NCBI GenBank assembly: GCA_960531495.1
Contig: OY482861.1
Location: 868,001-932,000, forward strand
Length of the DNA stretch: 64,000 nt
Source of the DNA: Zeus faber
Taxonomy: Eukaryota > Chordata > Actinopteri > Zeiformes > Zeidae
Direction of reading: 5' to 3'
Below are positions 20,564 through 29,463 of the stretch, piece after piece. The notes below the pieces were generated by a model, which searched no databases, was not told where the DNA came from, and worked only from the letters and a program-made list of their open reading frames with translations. The translations under genes and the position numbers were made by a program. Numbering within the stretch: position 1 is the first letter of the stretch; each line of letters begins with the position of its first letter.

Positions 20564-21640
20564 GACTGGACGAAGCCACAAGCTGGTCATTACAGCAGAG
20601 TCTCCAGATAAGAAGGTATTTTTGTTTGATTATTTATGAACAATACTTGAAGACAAAAGTTGTGATTTTCATGAAAAAAAAAGACTTTCTATGTTTCTAG
20701 TTTGTACTTCTTGTTGGTGACTCCCATCTACGGAGCATTGTGGATGGATTTGTGAAGATGCCAGGGGACCGAGGTACTGAATGCTTTTTTGTCTCGGAGA
20801 CCTGACGCAGTTTGTGTTGTAGCCCCTAGCAGCGACTTGACGGCCAGCAGGACCATCGACGAGGCAGCAGTAGACTTTCGCAGCCTCCTGGTCAGTGTCT
20901 GCAGTCGCTGGCCAAAGTTACGCTTCATGTTTAGTACATTTTTGGTAGTATTGGTACTATTAATACTTTTGCTTTGTGAGCTCTGCAGAACATATTTTAC
21001 ATTTTGAAAACAAATGTACTGTAATAAACACCTTTTTTTTTGTGTGTGTTTGTATAGGTGTTTGTCCTGGACTTCCTTCCGCGTCTGACTATTTGCTCCG
21101 TGAGGAATACCATCCTGTGGCGGCATGCATGGGAAGCATATTTTAATTTTAGTACAGTTAAATGTATAACGGAGTATATATTTTTAGACAAACCAATTCA
21201 ATAAATATTTCTAATGAACAAAGTTGACATCTATGTATGCATATTTCTATTCGTCCTAATCGTTGTTTTAAGGCATCAAGTACTTTTCTGCAGCCAACCA
21301 CTTCCCATTGAACCACCCAGAGCTGTGAAGCAGAGATGGTGTAAGTACAATTGTACAATTTGTTGTCATGTCACGTGATGGCTATTTTATGAATAACTTT
21401 GCTATGTTGTGAAACCATGGCCCTGTGACATTGCTGTGAAATGCTGCTTATCGCCAACTGGAGACAACAGCGCCGCCAACAGCACGAAAGTCAAAGGTTT
21501 CTCCCGGCAGGTCACTTCCAACATTCTCTCCAAAAGTGGTTGTGAAGGGAGAGCTCATCGTGCCTCATCCTTCACCTAACCCTTTTGAGTGGAGACTGGT
21601 TGGAAGGGGCAGAAAGATAATCGGTTGCACACTGTTATTG
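20564..21640 (+). pseudogene. Degenerate multi-exon SGNH-hydrolase-like gene
   Basis: Pieces in order: VTGRSHKLVITAESPDKK (20564-20617, then a gt donor); after an acceptor at 20700, LVGDSHLRSIVDGF with the block-I GDS serine; [18 protein letters not shown] (about 20806-20860) continuing to CSRWPK; VFVLDFLPRLT and, in another frame, LLREEYHPVAACMG (21058-21129); IKYFSAANHFPLNHPEL (21273-21325) followed by TGA where a Trp is expected, then SRDGV at a gt donor; and VVVKGELIVPHPSPNPFEW (about 21541-21600). I recall this order from multi-copy fish proteins with an SGNH (GDSL-like) fold. Breaks: a deletion after MPGDRG, a frameshift with deletion after PRLT, and the TGA. Exon-intron structure is kept, so it decayed in place and is not a processed copy. 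Confidence 0.65.
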
Positions 21641-21794
21641 TTGGGGTAAGACCCTCTGGAAACTGTGATAGTCTCTGATATTCACTCAAAGTGTACCGAT
21701 TTTCATTAAACAATTTTAATATGTTTGTTATGTGTGTAGTTGGCCTTTTGTCAAGACATTGTCTTAAATCGACATTTTGCTCTATGATTTCACA

Positions 21795-22361
21795 GGTGGA
21801 CACAACACCAGTAGCGTCGCCGGAATGATCCATCCCGTTATCAACTTGTTCCATCGCATCTTTCTAGCACTGTCCAGTGTGGAGAATTTTATATTGTTTT
21901 TATATCAACAATTGTATATCAATTTTATATCAAGAAAATTTTGCTTTGCTTACATGGGAAAGCCACGGTGGGACATTGGCAGAAAGCTACTGCCTCCAAG
22001 AGGACACTGGGAACGGAGCAGGTTTGCTTTGTTCGTTGTTTTTCTTCTTTTTTCAATGACATTTTTGATAGTAGTACTTCATTTTAGTTTTATTTTGTCC
22101 ATGCATTTCATTCTCTTGCTTTTTTTTAGGGGAAGGCAGCACCAACCGTTGTGGAGGTGTCTTCAAAGCCACACCTGCCAGTGATGTGCCAGTTCTTGTG
22201 AAGGAATAGCAGCGCTCTCAAACATTTGTCAAAGGTCAGAGTGATGCTGCTCCTTATTATCCTGATATGGAGAGTGCTACAGTGTTTTCTGATGTTGCAG
22301 CAGAGCTTGACGCTAGCAGTTCTGTCATGGGAACAATTGATGTCACTTCTATCAGCGGAAC
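21795..22361 (+). pseudogene. Further exon-like pieces downstream of the SGNH pseudogene
   Basis: Three pieces sit between splice-like signals: about 21796-21880 after tttcacag; about 21955-22019 (wording gggaaagccacggtgg) ending at a gt; and 22132-22361 after a T-rich tract and ttttttag. The last has a long frame containing TPASDVPVLVKE, a TAG, then RSQTFVKGQSDAAPYYPDME and SSSVMGTIDVTSISGTGDS. The coding-like bias and splice signals suggest 3' exons of the same decayed gene or of a neighbour. No domain is recognised. Confidence 0.4.
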
Positions 22362-23064
22362 AGGTGATAGCTGAGAACATTTTTTAACAAAGAAAAACGT
22401 AGAACACTTTCAGTGCCGGGAAAGCATACGTTGAGTGTTTACACAAATGGTCCTTTTACGATCTAGAAAAACTGAGATAACGACTAAAACTTTCGTGACA
22501 GTGATATACAGGAATGTAAGATCTCCTGTGAAAGAGTCGGGCGTCACCAAACAAACATATGCCTCAGCATTCAGACATCACTTGGTGGTAGAATTATATC
22601 ATTCATTAACATTGATCATCATTTTTCTCTCACACTCCCTTCTGTTGTTCCCAGTGGAATGATACAAAAGGAAAATGCAATAATGCTTAAGTATAATATA
22701 ATTGAGGCAAAGGGATCAGAAAATGATGTATAAATTGAGTACAATACATTTATACAGAGATATTGTTTTATCTGTGTCCTTTTGATGGAGGGGCCAAGGA
22801 AAATGATGACCATATAACAAGGTGGGAAGTGGCCAGGTGTAATCAAATGTGGAGCAGAAGTCCAGCGGTGGAGCCGTCTGTGGGGCGCCAATGTTGGTGT
22901 AGAAAGCCCCTTCGATAACTGCTTCCAAAACACACATTTCTTCGGCTGTGGTAAGGGGAATGGCAGTCACCCAAGTAGCCTATGTAGGTATGGTTGAAGT
23001 GGTTCCATCGCAGTTGCAGGGTGAGCAGCGTTCAGCGTACACTCACGTTGTCTCCTCAACGAGT
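22362..23064. other. Unassigned sequence, partly retrovirus-like on the minus strand
   Basis: No intact gene. The minus-strand frames at about 22640-22970 follow directly after the integrase-like scrap ending at 23065 and could be the decayed start of an env region, but I see no motif that proves it. Confidence 0.3.
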
Positions 23065-23290
23065 ACCTAGAGGGGAGTAGGAACTTTCTTGCGATGAGAT
23101 ACGTGTATCCATATTGGTCGTTCTACCACCTTAACTGCTGCTGCAGTGGTGCGGGTCCCTAACCCTGCTGGAAAGGTCCTAGGAATCTGGCAGAGTTCCA
23201 GTTTTTCCTCTGTAAGTCGCGATCACCACCCATTCACCTGGTCAGCGGCCGTGTAGAGGTCCTTCAAGTGGGACGGGTAGGGCTGCTTTG
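23065..23290 (-). pseudogene. Second retroviral integrase C-terminal fragment
   Basis: On the minus strand one frame ends AAAVKVVERPIWIHVSHRKK and a few residues later at a TAG (23065-23067). Just upstream, in other frames, are RKNWNSARFLGPF-like and PGEWVVI-like words. Together they match the end of gamma/epsilon-retroviral integrase, where an SH3-like domain ends in a WIHxSH-type motif. At least two frameshifts are needed. It lies downstream of the env remnant of the main retrovirus, so it cannot be the same pol gene in order and must be another copy or a rearranged piece. Confidence 0.55.
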
Positions 23291-23449
23291 ACCTGGGCAC
23301 ATAGACTTAAACACTTGGGTGAGAGACACACATTTTGACAACATTGTTTGGTATAGGTCCAAGATTGTTAAATGGGCGTTAAATAGTTGAATAGCAGACT
23401 ACAGGCTCAGTACAAAAATGAATGTATGCACACTCGTGTAACAACAGAA

Positions 23450-23840
23450 TAATATTATCACAATGTCTAATATGTAGGAGATAATAGGCGGCCATTTTGA
23501 CACGCCCATGCATGGCACCACTAGAATATCAAATGACACACTGGGACTGACGAGTGTGCAAAGATTTGTGAATTTCCAAGTATCTTTTGGAACATGAAAT
23601 TGTACGTGTTGCCACGCCCACACCGTGTGCCAAAATATATATGTATTTTAATAAGTTTTAGCTGTGAAGGTGTCTTGTAGACACTCGTCAAGTTTGAAGT
23701 CGATCCGATAAATCGCCAAGGAGGAGTTTCGCGAAAGTACAAAGCATAAATATGACTAAAAAGTCAGGAAAATTCAAAATGGCCGACTTCCTGTTGGGTT
23801 TCCGTCATGGCGGAAATATATATTTTTTCCAAGTCTAGAG
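23450..23840 (-). repeat. Dispersed repeat, minus-oriented copy
   Basis: Reverse complement of the sequence at 33000-33345: shared words include aaactcctccttggcgattt, gagtgtctacaagacacctt, tgtgggcgtggcaacacgt and ctcgtcagtcccagtgtg. Identity looks high over about 330 bases. No coding function is visible; frames in it recur only because the repeat recurs. Confidence 0.8.
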
Positions 23841-23924
23841 AGGTTACAAATGTGTACCGAATTTTGGGAGTTTACGTGGAAAAAGGTGAATAGGTCAGAA
23901 AATTATTATTTTATTTTCTAGGGT

Positions 23925-24640
23925 GGCGTGGCAACACGTAAAATTTCATGTTCCAAAGATACTAATTCACGAAAACTTTGCGCACTTGTTAGTCCCAGTG
24001 TGGCAATTGATATTGTATGAGTTGCCTGCATGGGCGTGGCAAAATGGCCCGACACACCCTGTTGAAAATTTCAAAACATCAAACCTATTCACTTTTTACC
24101 ATGAAATTCACAAAATTCGGGACACTTTTGTAACTTCTTGGATTAAATGTGTAATTTTAGTCACTTTCCGTTCATTTTCTCGCTTTGTACTTTCGTAAAC
24201 TCCTCCGAGGCCATTTATCCGGCTTCAAACTTGGCGAGTGTCTACAAGACACCTTCACGATTAAAAGATATTAAAAAAAAAAATAATTGTCACACGATGT
24301 GGCCGTGGCAAAGCGTTGGATTTCGTGTTCCAAAAAAAGCTGTGTTTTTGTAATATTTTATCCACTTTTTATGCTTTGTACTTTCGTGAACTTCTCCTGG
24401 GGGATTTTTTGGATTGAGACTCATTGGGGATTAAAAGTTATTAAAACATTTTTTTTTCGTCACGATGCGGGTGTGGCAACGCGTTGAATTTTATGTTCAA
24501 AAAAACAGTTTACGTGACGTTTCGGGCCTTGAGAAACTACAAAATTATTGCAAAACTTTGCACACTCTTCAGTCCCAGTGTGGCATTTAATATTCTATGG
24601 GTCCTATACATGGGCGTGTCAAAATGATCAACTAGATGCA
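23925..24640 (+). repeat. Dispersed repeat, tandem plus-oriented copies
   Basis: Two to three degenerate units of the same family (for example gagtgtctacaagacacctt at about 24236, gtgtggcaacgcgttgaatt near 24472, and two versions of cagtcccagtgtggca). It faces the copy at 23450-23840, making a large imperfect palindrome, and ends about 15 bases from the env remnant of the retrovirus. Confidence 0.75.
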
Positions 24641-24772
24641 GTTATCGTGGATGAGGATGTCGGGGTCCTGGTGCTGGGGAAAGGAGGCCCATACCTATAG
24701 CAACATAGGTGTCGCCACATTCCTTCTGTCTCAATGCCATGTACGCTTGTATTTCTGGTTTTCCCAACGCAG

Positions 24773-24941
24773 TCATGATGCATTTTTCACTAGAGTACAA
24801 ATGCATGGTATACAACAACATCCACATACAATTAACAGAGCAGCAATGATAGCAACGTTGATTATGCATGATAAAATGAGGCCTTTTCATTTGGAAAACA
24901 TAGAGTCCAACCAACCAGTGATGTGATCATCCATTCCTGCA
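24773..24941 (-). pseudogene. Env transmembrane-subunit C-terminal remnant
   Basis: The minus-strand frame reads GWLDSMFSK, a TGA (24887-24889), then a hydrophobic membrane span beginning KGLILSCIINVAIIAALLIV and a cysteine-rich GCCCIPC just after it, then a second TGA (24773-24775). A membrane anchor followed by a CC..C palmitoylation-like cluster is the usual end of a retroviral Env TM subunit. The ectodomain with fusion peptide and heptads is missing. It is inactive. Confidence 0.7.
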
Positions 24942-25335
24942 TTTTCTTTTAGTTCTACGCTCCGTGAGTGGAGTAGCAATTCCTCCTACTGGTTCCTGTG
25001 TTTATAAGCACATTACTCCATGCCCCACAATCAATATGGGTACCTTAAACCTCGTCCAGCCACCAGTCACTTGTTAGTCTAGGGTTGGTGGACCACGCAT
25101 ATTTCTCATTCCACTGGTACTGCTCCTACCCTGTGGAATCACACTTTATTATGGAACAGAAATCAACATTGAATGCCAGGATTTGTCCTTCATAGGCATA
25201 AATGACAAGAACTGTTTCTTTCATTCGGCCCCACTCTTTGACCTTTGTCATATACTGGTCATACGATAATTGGGGTCCCACTTGGTAAGAATATGTATAC
25301 TGTGTAGGGTCCAGGACTTCTCCTAGGGTAAACAA
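24942..25335 (-). pseudogene. Probable env surface-subunit fragments
   Basis: Immediately downstream of pol on the minus strand. A frame from GEVLDPTQYTYSYQ to FNVDFCSIIKC follows a T-rich tract and accctag that looks like a splice acceptor. After a frame change, TSDWWLDEV, a stop and CGAWSNVL are seen. Cysteine and aromatic content and position fit Env SU, but I recognise no signature motif, so the call rests on position. Confidence 0.4.
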
Positions 25336-25366
25336 AAAAAATATTATTTTTTTTTTACATGGTTAA

Positions 25367-25743
25367 TTACAGAATGCTTACGTCTTTCAGCTGGATCCTT
25401 GTTTCTGTGAGAGTTCTTGCGGGTGGGGTGACAGGGGCGCAGTGGGAGAGGTGGTGACAGGGAGCACCAGTTTTATTTTTGAGCTTTACTGCATGTGAGG
25501 TGGCCAACACTACCTCCCAAGGTCCAGTCCACCTTGGCTCAGGCCACTTCTGTTTGTGGACCTTGATGTGGACCCAGTCTCCGGGGCTGACCACCAGGGT
25601 GTGGGGCAGTCTGGGGCAGTGTTCTTGACCTGTGAATACAAAACTCGAGATACTGCGGTTAGTGCTTTGACATATTCAGGTAAACCTTCCTGGAAATCAT
25701 CAAAAGCGGGTGATTTAGCTGGTAGGTTGTGAGGACCTGGCAT
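25367..25743 (-). pseudogene. Integrase C-terminal region
   Basis: Two minus-strand frames are needed. The first has MPGPHNLPAKSP and EYVKALTAV (after the catalytic core); the second has GDWVHIKVHKQKWPEPRWTG and PWEVVLATSHAVKLKN, the SH3-like domain with a GPY/F-type motif, and LSHCAPV before its end. These belong to the same integrase as the core at 25787-26690, separated from it by a frame change between 25743 and 25787. Confidence 0.8.
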
Positions 25744-25786
25744 GGGGCGGCCTGTTAATATCTCGTGTGGGCTAAGATGTGTTTGA

Positions 25787-26690
25787 CTATGGGGAGAGGT
25801 CTCGCATGGACATTAATGCTAGGGGTAGGGCATCTACCCACGTTAGTTTAGTCGTTTTTGTGATGTTCTGTAGAGACATACTGAGTTGCTGTTTTGTCTC
25901 TATCAGCACCTTGGCCATTTTTTCTTTCAACGTCTGGTTTGCACTTTCAACTAGGCCTTTTGACTGGGGGTGATAGACTGAACCAGATCTATGGGAGATA
26001 CCTAATGCCTGTTCTACCTGGCTGAGTTTTTTATCGCTGGTAAAATAAGATCCATTGTCCGAGCAAATAACTGTGGGGTAACCCCACCGAGGAATGCGTT
26101 TTTTCCATAACCATTTAATCACAGATACTGCATCCTCTCTTTTGCAAGGGACTGCTTCTACCCATTTGGAGAATCGATCTACCATCACGAGTAGGTATCT
26201 GTACCCTTGTACTCTGTTGTCCCTGCCCATGCCGGTGTAATCTATGCATATTTCTCTGAAGGGGTAGGGGGGCACTGAGAATGTTCCCAAAGGTCTTTGG
26301 TAGACTGTCTTCTTATTTAGCTCGTGACAGACGACGCATTCTGCAATATGGTTGGCCACCATTTCCTCCAGGTAGGGATGCCACCAGTCCTGTTTGAGCC
26401 TGTTGGTGGTTCTTTTGGGTCCTTCATGAGTCTGTCCATGTGCATCCTTGATGAGGTAGACCAGGAGTGCGGCTGGTGCTACTGGGCGCCCATCGTGGCT
26501 TCTCCATAGGCCGCTGGTGCATGTGGCTCCTTTCTTCTGCCACTGCGAGTGTTCGTTCCATTTCGCTTCTTTCTGCACTTCTTTCAGATGTTCCTCTGAC
26601 AAATTGAGGGCGTTGTCTTCAGTAAATACAATCATCATTGCTGCGCTTTCTTTTAGGTTCCCTCCTGCTTCTTTTGCTGCTGTGTCGGCT
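25787..26690 (-). pseudogene. Integrase zinc-binding and catalytic core
   Basis: The minus-strand frame starts at 26884 inside RNase H and stays open for 365 codons to 25787. It carries the HHCC zinc module (HGQTH, then CVVC) and the DDE core: Asp in CIDYTG, Asp in CSDNGSYF and Glu in GLVESAN. By my count 36 residues lie between the second Asp and the Glu, one more than the usual 35. Integrase joins viral DNA ends to host DNA. This is the longest unbroken retroviral frame in the window. The protein still lacks its C-terminal domain in frame and has no intact pol upstream, so I class it as part of a pseudogene. Confidence 0.88.
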
Positions 26691-27300
26691 GCGTTTGAAT
26701 TTCCTTTGGAGTGTCCTTTGCATTTGATGATCTGGATTTTTCGGGGGAGATGTATAGCTTCCAGGAGGGCGAGTATGAGGTCTTTGTGTTTTACCGGGGC
26801 TCCTGCTGACGTTTGGAGTCCTCTTTTCATCCATATGGCTACATCCACGTGAGCTGTATGCTGAGTCGGTGAATATGTTTGCATTTTTGTTTTTTGAGAT
26901 TTTTAATGCTTTCACCGAGGCGTCGAGTTCTGCTTTTTGTGTTGATGCTGGTTGTTCTATCATCCCACTTCTTAGGGTGACGTGGTGTCCATTAATTTGT
27001 TGAATGGCTGCGTATGATGCTCTATTTCCCTCTTCTTCTTTGAAACAACAACCATCTATAAACAGGACAATTTCTGCATCGGGGTCAGATGTTCCATCCA
27101 AGTCTGTGCGGCCCTTTGCTTCCAGTTTCATGAGCTGTACGCAGTCATGGGTGCCATCTGCATACTGTAGTCCGCCGGCCAAGTTGATTCCATCAGCTGT
27201 GTACAAGACATTGTCTCTTTCCAGGGTGAAATGCAAGCGCATCTTGTGTTTTGGTGTGGTAAAGGTGAAATCCGTTTGATCGAGGTAGGATTTGACTCCA
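26660..27300 (-). pseudogene. RNase H of the endogenous retrovirus
   Basis: In the frame 27425-26619, VLFIDGCCF (first Asp), KAELDASVKAL (Glu) and [10 protein letters not shown] (Asp) are the catalytic positions of retroviral RNase H. At about 26850 the frame changes, and the domain continues with [20 protein letters not shown] in the next frame, giving the usual His. A one-register frameshift therefore splits the domain. It degrades RNA in RNA-DNA hybrids during reverse transcription in intact viruses. Confidence 0.82.
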
Positions 27301-28643
27301 TGTGTGGTATGCACGATGGTGGGGTGGTAGAAAGTAATGTGGTCGGTTCTCGTAGGGCGTGTGCGATGGCAGCCGTGTGTCGTCCACATCCGGAGAGTCC
27401 ATGTTCCACTGTGTCGAGTTTGCAACTGTGGTGAGCCAGGATCGCGCGCTCACCGTGTCGAGGCTGCCAGAGCACAGCTTGACAATTCCGTGCTTTTCAG
27501 TAACGTCCAAATGGAACGAGGAAGAGATGTCTGGGGTGCATAGGTGTTCGGCCTTCCCCATGAGTTGTTTCAATCCTATGAACGCTTCCTCCGCACTTGT
27601 GGTCCAGTTGAGTGGTGCCTTGATGTTCCGATGGCCAGCTTCCGCAATGGGTTCGCGTGGGGGAACAGTGTGGTCCACATAATCAGCTATGTGGTGTCTG
27701 CTATAGCCAGTGAGTCCCAGGAATGCTAGCATTTGCTGCACGGTGGTGGGTTTAGGGTACTGGAGCATTCTCTGTTGTCGTTGATGTATCTCTTATCTCC
27801 CGTGATCCTTTTTCCCAGGAATACCACTTCTGTGCGGCAGACCTGTGCTTTTTCCTTCCTGATTTTGTAGCCACATTTTGCGATGCGCCGTAGCAGGGAT
27901 TTGGTGGCCGTGAGGCAATTTTCTACTGTGGTGATGTCCATGAGGATGTCGTCGACATACTGGATGAGTAGGAGTTCCTTGAGATCTGCCTTCAGGCAGG
28001 CGTTGAATATGGTTGGCGTGCATGTGAATCCTCGTAGCATTCTTGTGTAGGTCTAAGAGCATTTTTTAAATGTGAATGCAAACATATCTTGACTTTCTTT
28101 GGCCAAGGGGAGGCAAAAAAATGCGTTGGCCAGGTCGATGACGGTGAAAAATTGATGACTCGGGGAGCCTGCATGCAGGGCGACATGGGGGTTGGGCACT
28201 TTTTCAGTAATGGGTTGGACCACCTGGTTGATACGTCGCAGATCGTGGACCAGGCGCCATGAGTGTCCTCCAGCCTTGGGTACTGGTAGAATTTGTGTGT
28301 TCCACGGTGAATCCGCTGGTCGTAGAACTCCTGCTTGTAAGAGGCCTTCAATGGTGGAGGCTATTCGAGCAGCTGCCTCGGGCTTGACCTTGTACTGACC
28401 TTGCCAAATGGGCACAGCGTGGGCTTTCACTTTGATGTGTATATTGTGGTGTGGTGTGCAGCCAACGTGATAGGGGCCGGTGGTCCAGAGGGTTGGCGGT
28501 AGTTGGGCGAACATTTCTGCTGCCAGGGGGTGTTCTTCGATGCTTCCTTGATAAGTTCTTTCCAGGACATTTCTTTCATATATGCCTTGTTCGTAGCTGT
28601 TGTGTCCTATTCTCCAAACCGATTTGTCTGGCATGTGTTGCAA
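27301..28643 (-). pseudogene. Reverse transcriptase of the endogenous retrovirus
   Basis: The frame from 28643 shows the thumb-side linker and fingers (AAARIASTIEGLLQAGVLRP, SPWNTQILPVPK, WRLVHDLRRIN) and FTVIDLANAFFCLPL with the first catalytic Asp. A TAG at 28053-28055 interrupts it. The same frame resumes with the palm motif YVDDIL (two catalytic Asp). After about 27770 the connection region continues in two further frames (FLGLTGYSRHHI, then AILAHHSCKLDTVEHGL). So one stop and at least two frameshifts break it. No long deletion is evident between the motifs. Confidence 0.85.
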
Positions 28644-29463
28644 CAGGGGGTTCGTTGTGGGGACCCAGGTGGGTTGGCGAGGGCTCTTTTGACCATGGGG
28701 CCCAATTGTTTGGCTGCATGGTTGGCTTCTACGGCTAGGGTCACATGTGGAACTGCGGTGTCGTGAAGTAGATACCAGGATTGTTGGTCTGGTGTCAGGC
28801 GGACCGCTGCTGCAACTCCTTCGTGGCCCAGATAGAAGTCTGTTGTCTGGAGTCGTTCTTGTCGTCCCTCCTTTTTCGCTTCCCAGCCTTCGTCATAGAT
28901 GTCATCACGGTGGCGTGTGAAACAGAGAGTGCAGTGTACGGGTCCAGCATCGACTTTTTCCAGAGTTGGTAGGTTTACAAAATGCCACCAGCCGGTGAGT
29001 GTGGGGTCGGGGGTGGTATCAGGAGTTCCACCTAAGACGAGTATACGTTCGAGGGGTATTAGCTCTTCTTTTGGCTCAGAGAAACTAACTTCCAGACCGT
29101 GGAGGTTACATATCACAGATGCCCCTGTTCTTCGGAGAAGGTCCCTTCCCATTAGGTTGGTGGGGCAGCTTGGTGAGTAGAGGTATTGGTGTCTGACTTT
29201 GTGAGGACCTATCTTGGTAGGGAGGGGTGCGGTGAAGGGTTGGACTTGTGTCGTCCCAGAGAATCCAACAGTCCGTAATTTCCGAGTGGATAGTTGTATG
29301 TAGTACGTAGTATGTTGGCGGCCAGGTTCTTCAAGCAAGACACGTGACAGTGACAGTGACAGTAATTCCTTGGATTGACAGTGATTCCTTGGATTGTACA
29401 TGGCACTACTGGTTCGGCATTTATTTTTGTCTGTACCACCACTTCCATGTCCCCTGGGCGCCT
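28607..29463 (-). pseudogene. Retroviral protease and pro-pol linker, active site lost
   Basis: After the gag TAG the frame reads on to VVPCTIQGITV, the position where the DTGA active-site loop of a retropepsin should follow. In place of it lies a short local duplication (29343-29395: repeats of gtgaca and of attccttggattg) that also changes the frame. In the next frame, VGFSGTT, LYSPSCPTNLMGRDLLRR (the C-terminal part of the fold) and a linker toward reverse transcriptase are clear, to a stop at 28607. The catalytic Asp is not found in any frame nearby. Confidence 0.75.

Noticed and set aside
23923..24487. Short plus-strand frames that recur at 33046-33348 and could pass for a protein family
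   Set aside because: The similarity comes from copies of a dispersed DNA repeat in both orientations; the frames contain no conserved domain and have many stops around them.
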